Shown: in pieces, positions 32,083 through 32,305 of the stretch
Position numbering within the stretch: position 1 is the stretch's first letter
Layout: every line of letters begins with the position of its first letter
DNA from: Pseudomonadota bacterium
GTDB lineage: Bacteria > Pseudomonadota > Alphaproteobacteria > Rhodospirillales > 2-02-FULL-58-16
Direction: 5' to 3'
DNA length: 32,305 nt
Assembly (NCBI GenBank): GCA_022545455.1
Contig: JACZQZ010000014.1
Location: 1 to 32,305 of the forward strand
Notes under the pieces: model-generated
The model's database searches: none
What the model was told of the DNA's origin: nothing
The model's input: the letters and a program-made list of their open reading frames with translations, nothing else
Position numbers and translations under genes: made by a program

Positions 32083-32305
32083 TCAACTGCCTTTCACCGC
32101 GATCCTATCCGAGAACAGGGAAAGGCCGCGCAGCAGGTCAAGCGCCCGTCCGAGCTGGTAATCCTCCGCGGCGGGCTTCTTCGCCTCCTTTCCGGCGTCT
32201 CCGGCGTCCGCGCCGTCGGGCTTGGCTTTGCTTTTGCCTTCGGGCTTTTTTTCGTCGGACTTGTCGGCGGCGCCGTTCCCGTTGTCCAGGGCGCCCCGCA
32301 GGTCC
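32083..32305 (-). CDS. ctpA: CtpA-type carboxy-terminal processing protease, C-terminal end
   Basis: Only the last 74 or so codons are in the window; the gene runs off the right edge. The visible part has a long Lys/Glu/Asp/Ala-rich linker (KPEGKSKAKPDGADAGDAGK) followed by AEDYQLGRALDLLRGLSLFS and the stop. The DYQLxRALDLLRGL ending is characteristic of alphaproteobacterial S41 (CtpA) proteases, as is the following polysaccharide deacetylase gene. The catalytic domain is outside the window, so the call rests on this tail and on context. Confidence 0.7.
   Translation of the reverse strand, partial: DLRGALDNGNGAADKSDEKKPEGKSKAKPDGADAGDAGKEAKKPAAEDYQLGRALDLLRGLSLFSDRIAVKGS

Overview
The window is about 32 kb of GC-rich chromosomal DNA from an alphaproteobacterium, most likely a Rhodospirillales-like lineage. 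This is inferred from gene content and order: prs/rplY/pth/ychF, lgt with the NDUFAF7-type methyltransferase, UbiK-like/YbjN/proC, a second RpoH-type sigma factor, ompR-envZ, divergent marR/ilvE, uvrC/pgsA with molybdenum-cofactor genes, and ctpA/divergent polysaccharide deacetylase/RppH. Most of it is ordinary housekeeping DNA.

Layout. 0.2-4.4 kb (minus): dienelactone hydrolase, ychF, pth, rplY, prs. 4.6-8.6 kb (minus): a 22-residue membrane ORF overlapping pgeF, an NDUFAF7-type methyltransferase, lgt and hldD. 8.9-11.3 kb (plus): UbiK-like, YbjN, proC. 11.3-13.0 kb: an RpoH-like sigma factor divergent from a TetR regulator. 13.1-15.7 kb is an accessory patchwork: a frameshifted Sel1 gene, fragments of a small repeated gene family, a methyltransferase of lower GC, and secreted or membrane hypotheticals. 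15.7-18.8 kb holds an isochorismatase-family hydrolase and a RidA/ene-reductase/LysR module. That module is flanked by direct copies of an IS-end-like sequence, the LysR gene is cut short, and the stretch ends at a tRNA 3'-end fragment beside envZ. 18.8-21.1 kb: envZ and ompR. 21.2-22.7 kb: marR and ilvE, divergent, with a clear terminator after ilvE. 22.8-28.8 kb (minus): LOG-family protein, moaE, moaD, moeA, mobB, pgsA, uvrC. 29.3-32.3 kb (minus): SDR reductase, RppH-type Nudix hydrolase, divergent polysaccharide deacetylase, and the C-terminus of a CtpA-type protease.

The most interesting signal is not a gene. Three non-coding elements of about 260 bp (1-199 partial, 9286-9553, 20836-21099) have terminal inverted repeats and the same internal set of nested hairpins. 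Two are near-identical. The third has unrelated terminal repeats and mostly different stem sequence, but keeps a 16-nt core and an 11-nt motif at exactly the same 25-nt spacing. One copy supplies the stop codon and last residues of the dienelactone hydrolase. Another abuts the ompR start codon and supplies its apparent ribosome-binding site. A separate hairpin-cluster element with its own inverted ends lies 6 bp upstream of the pgeF start codon. Together these suggest structured miniature elements that settle at gene borders and become part of the genes' expression signals.
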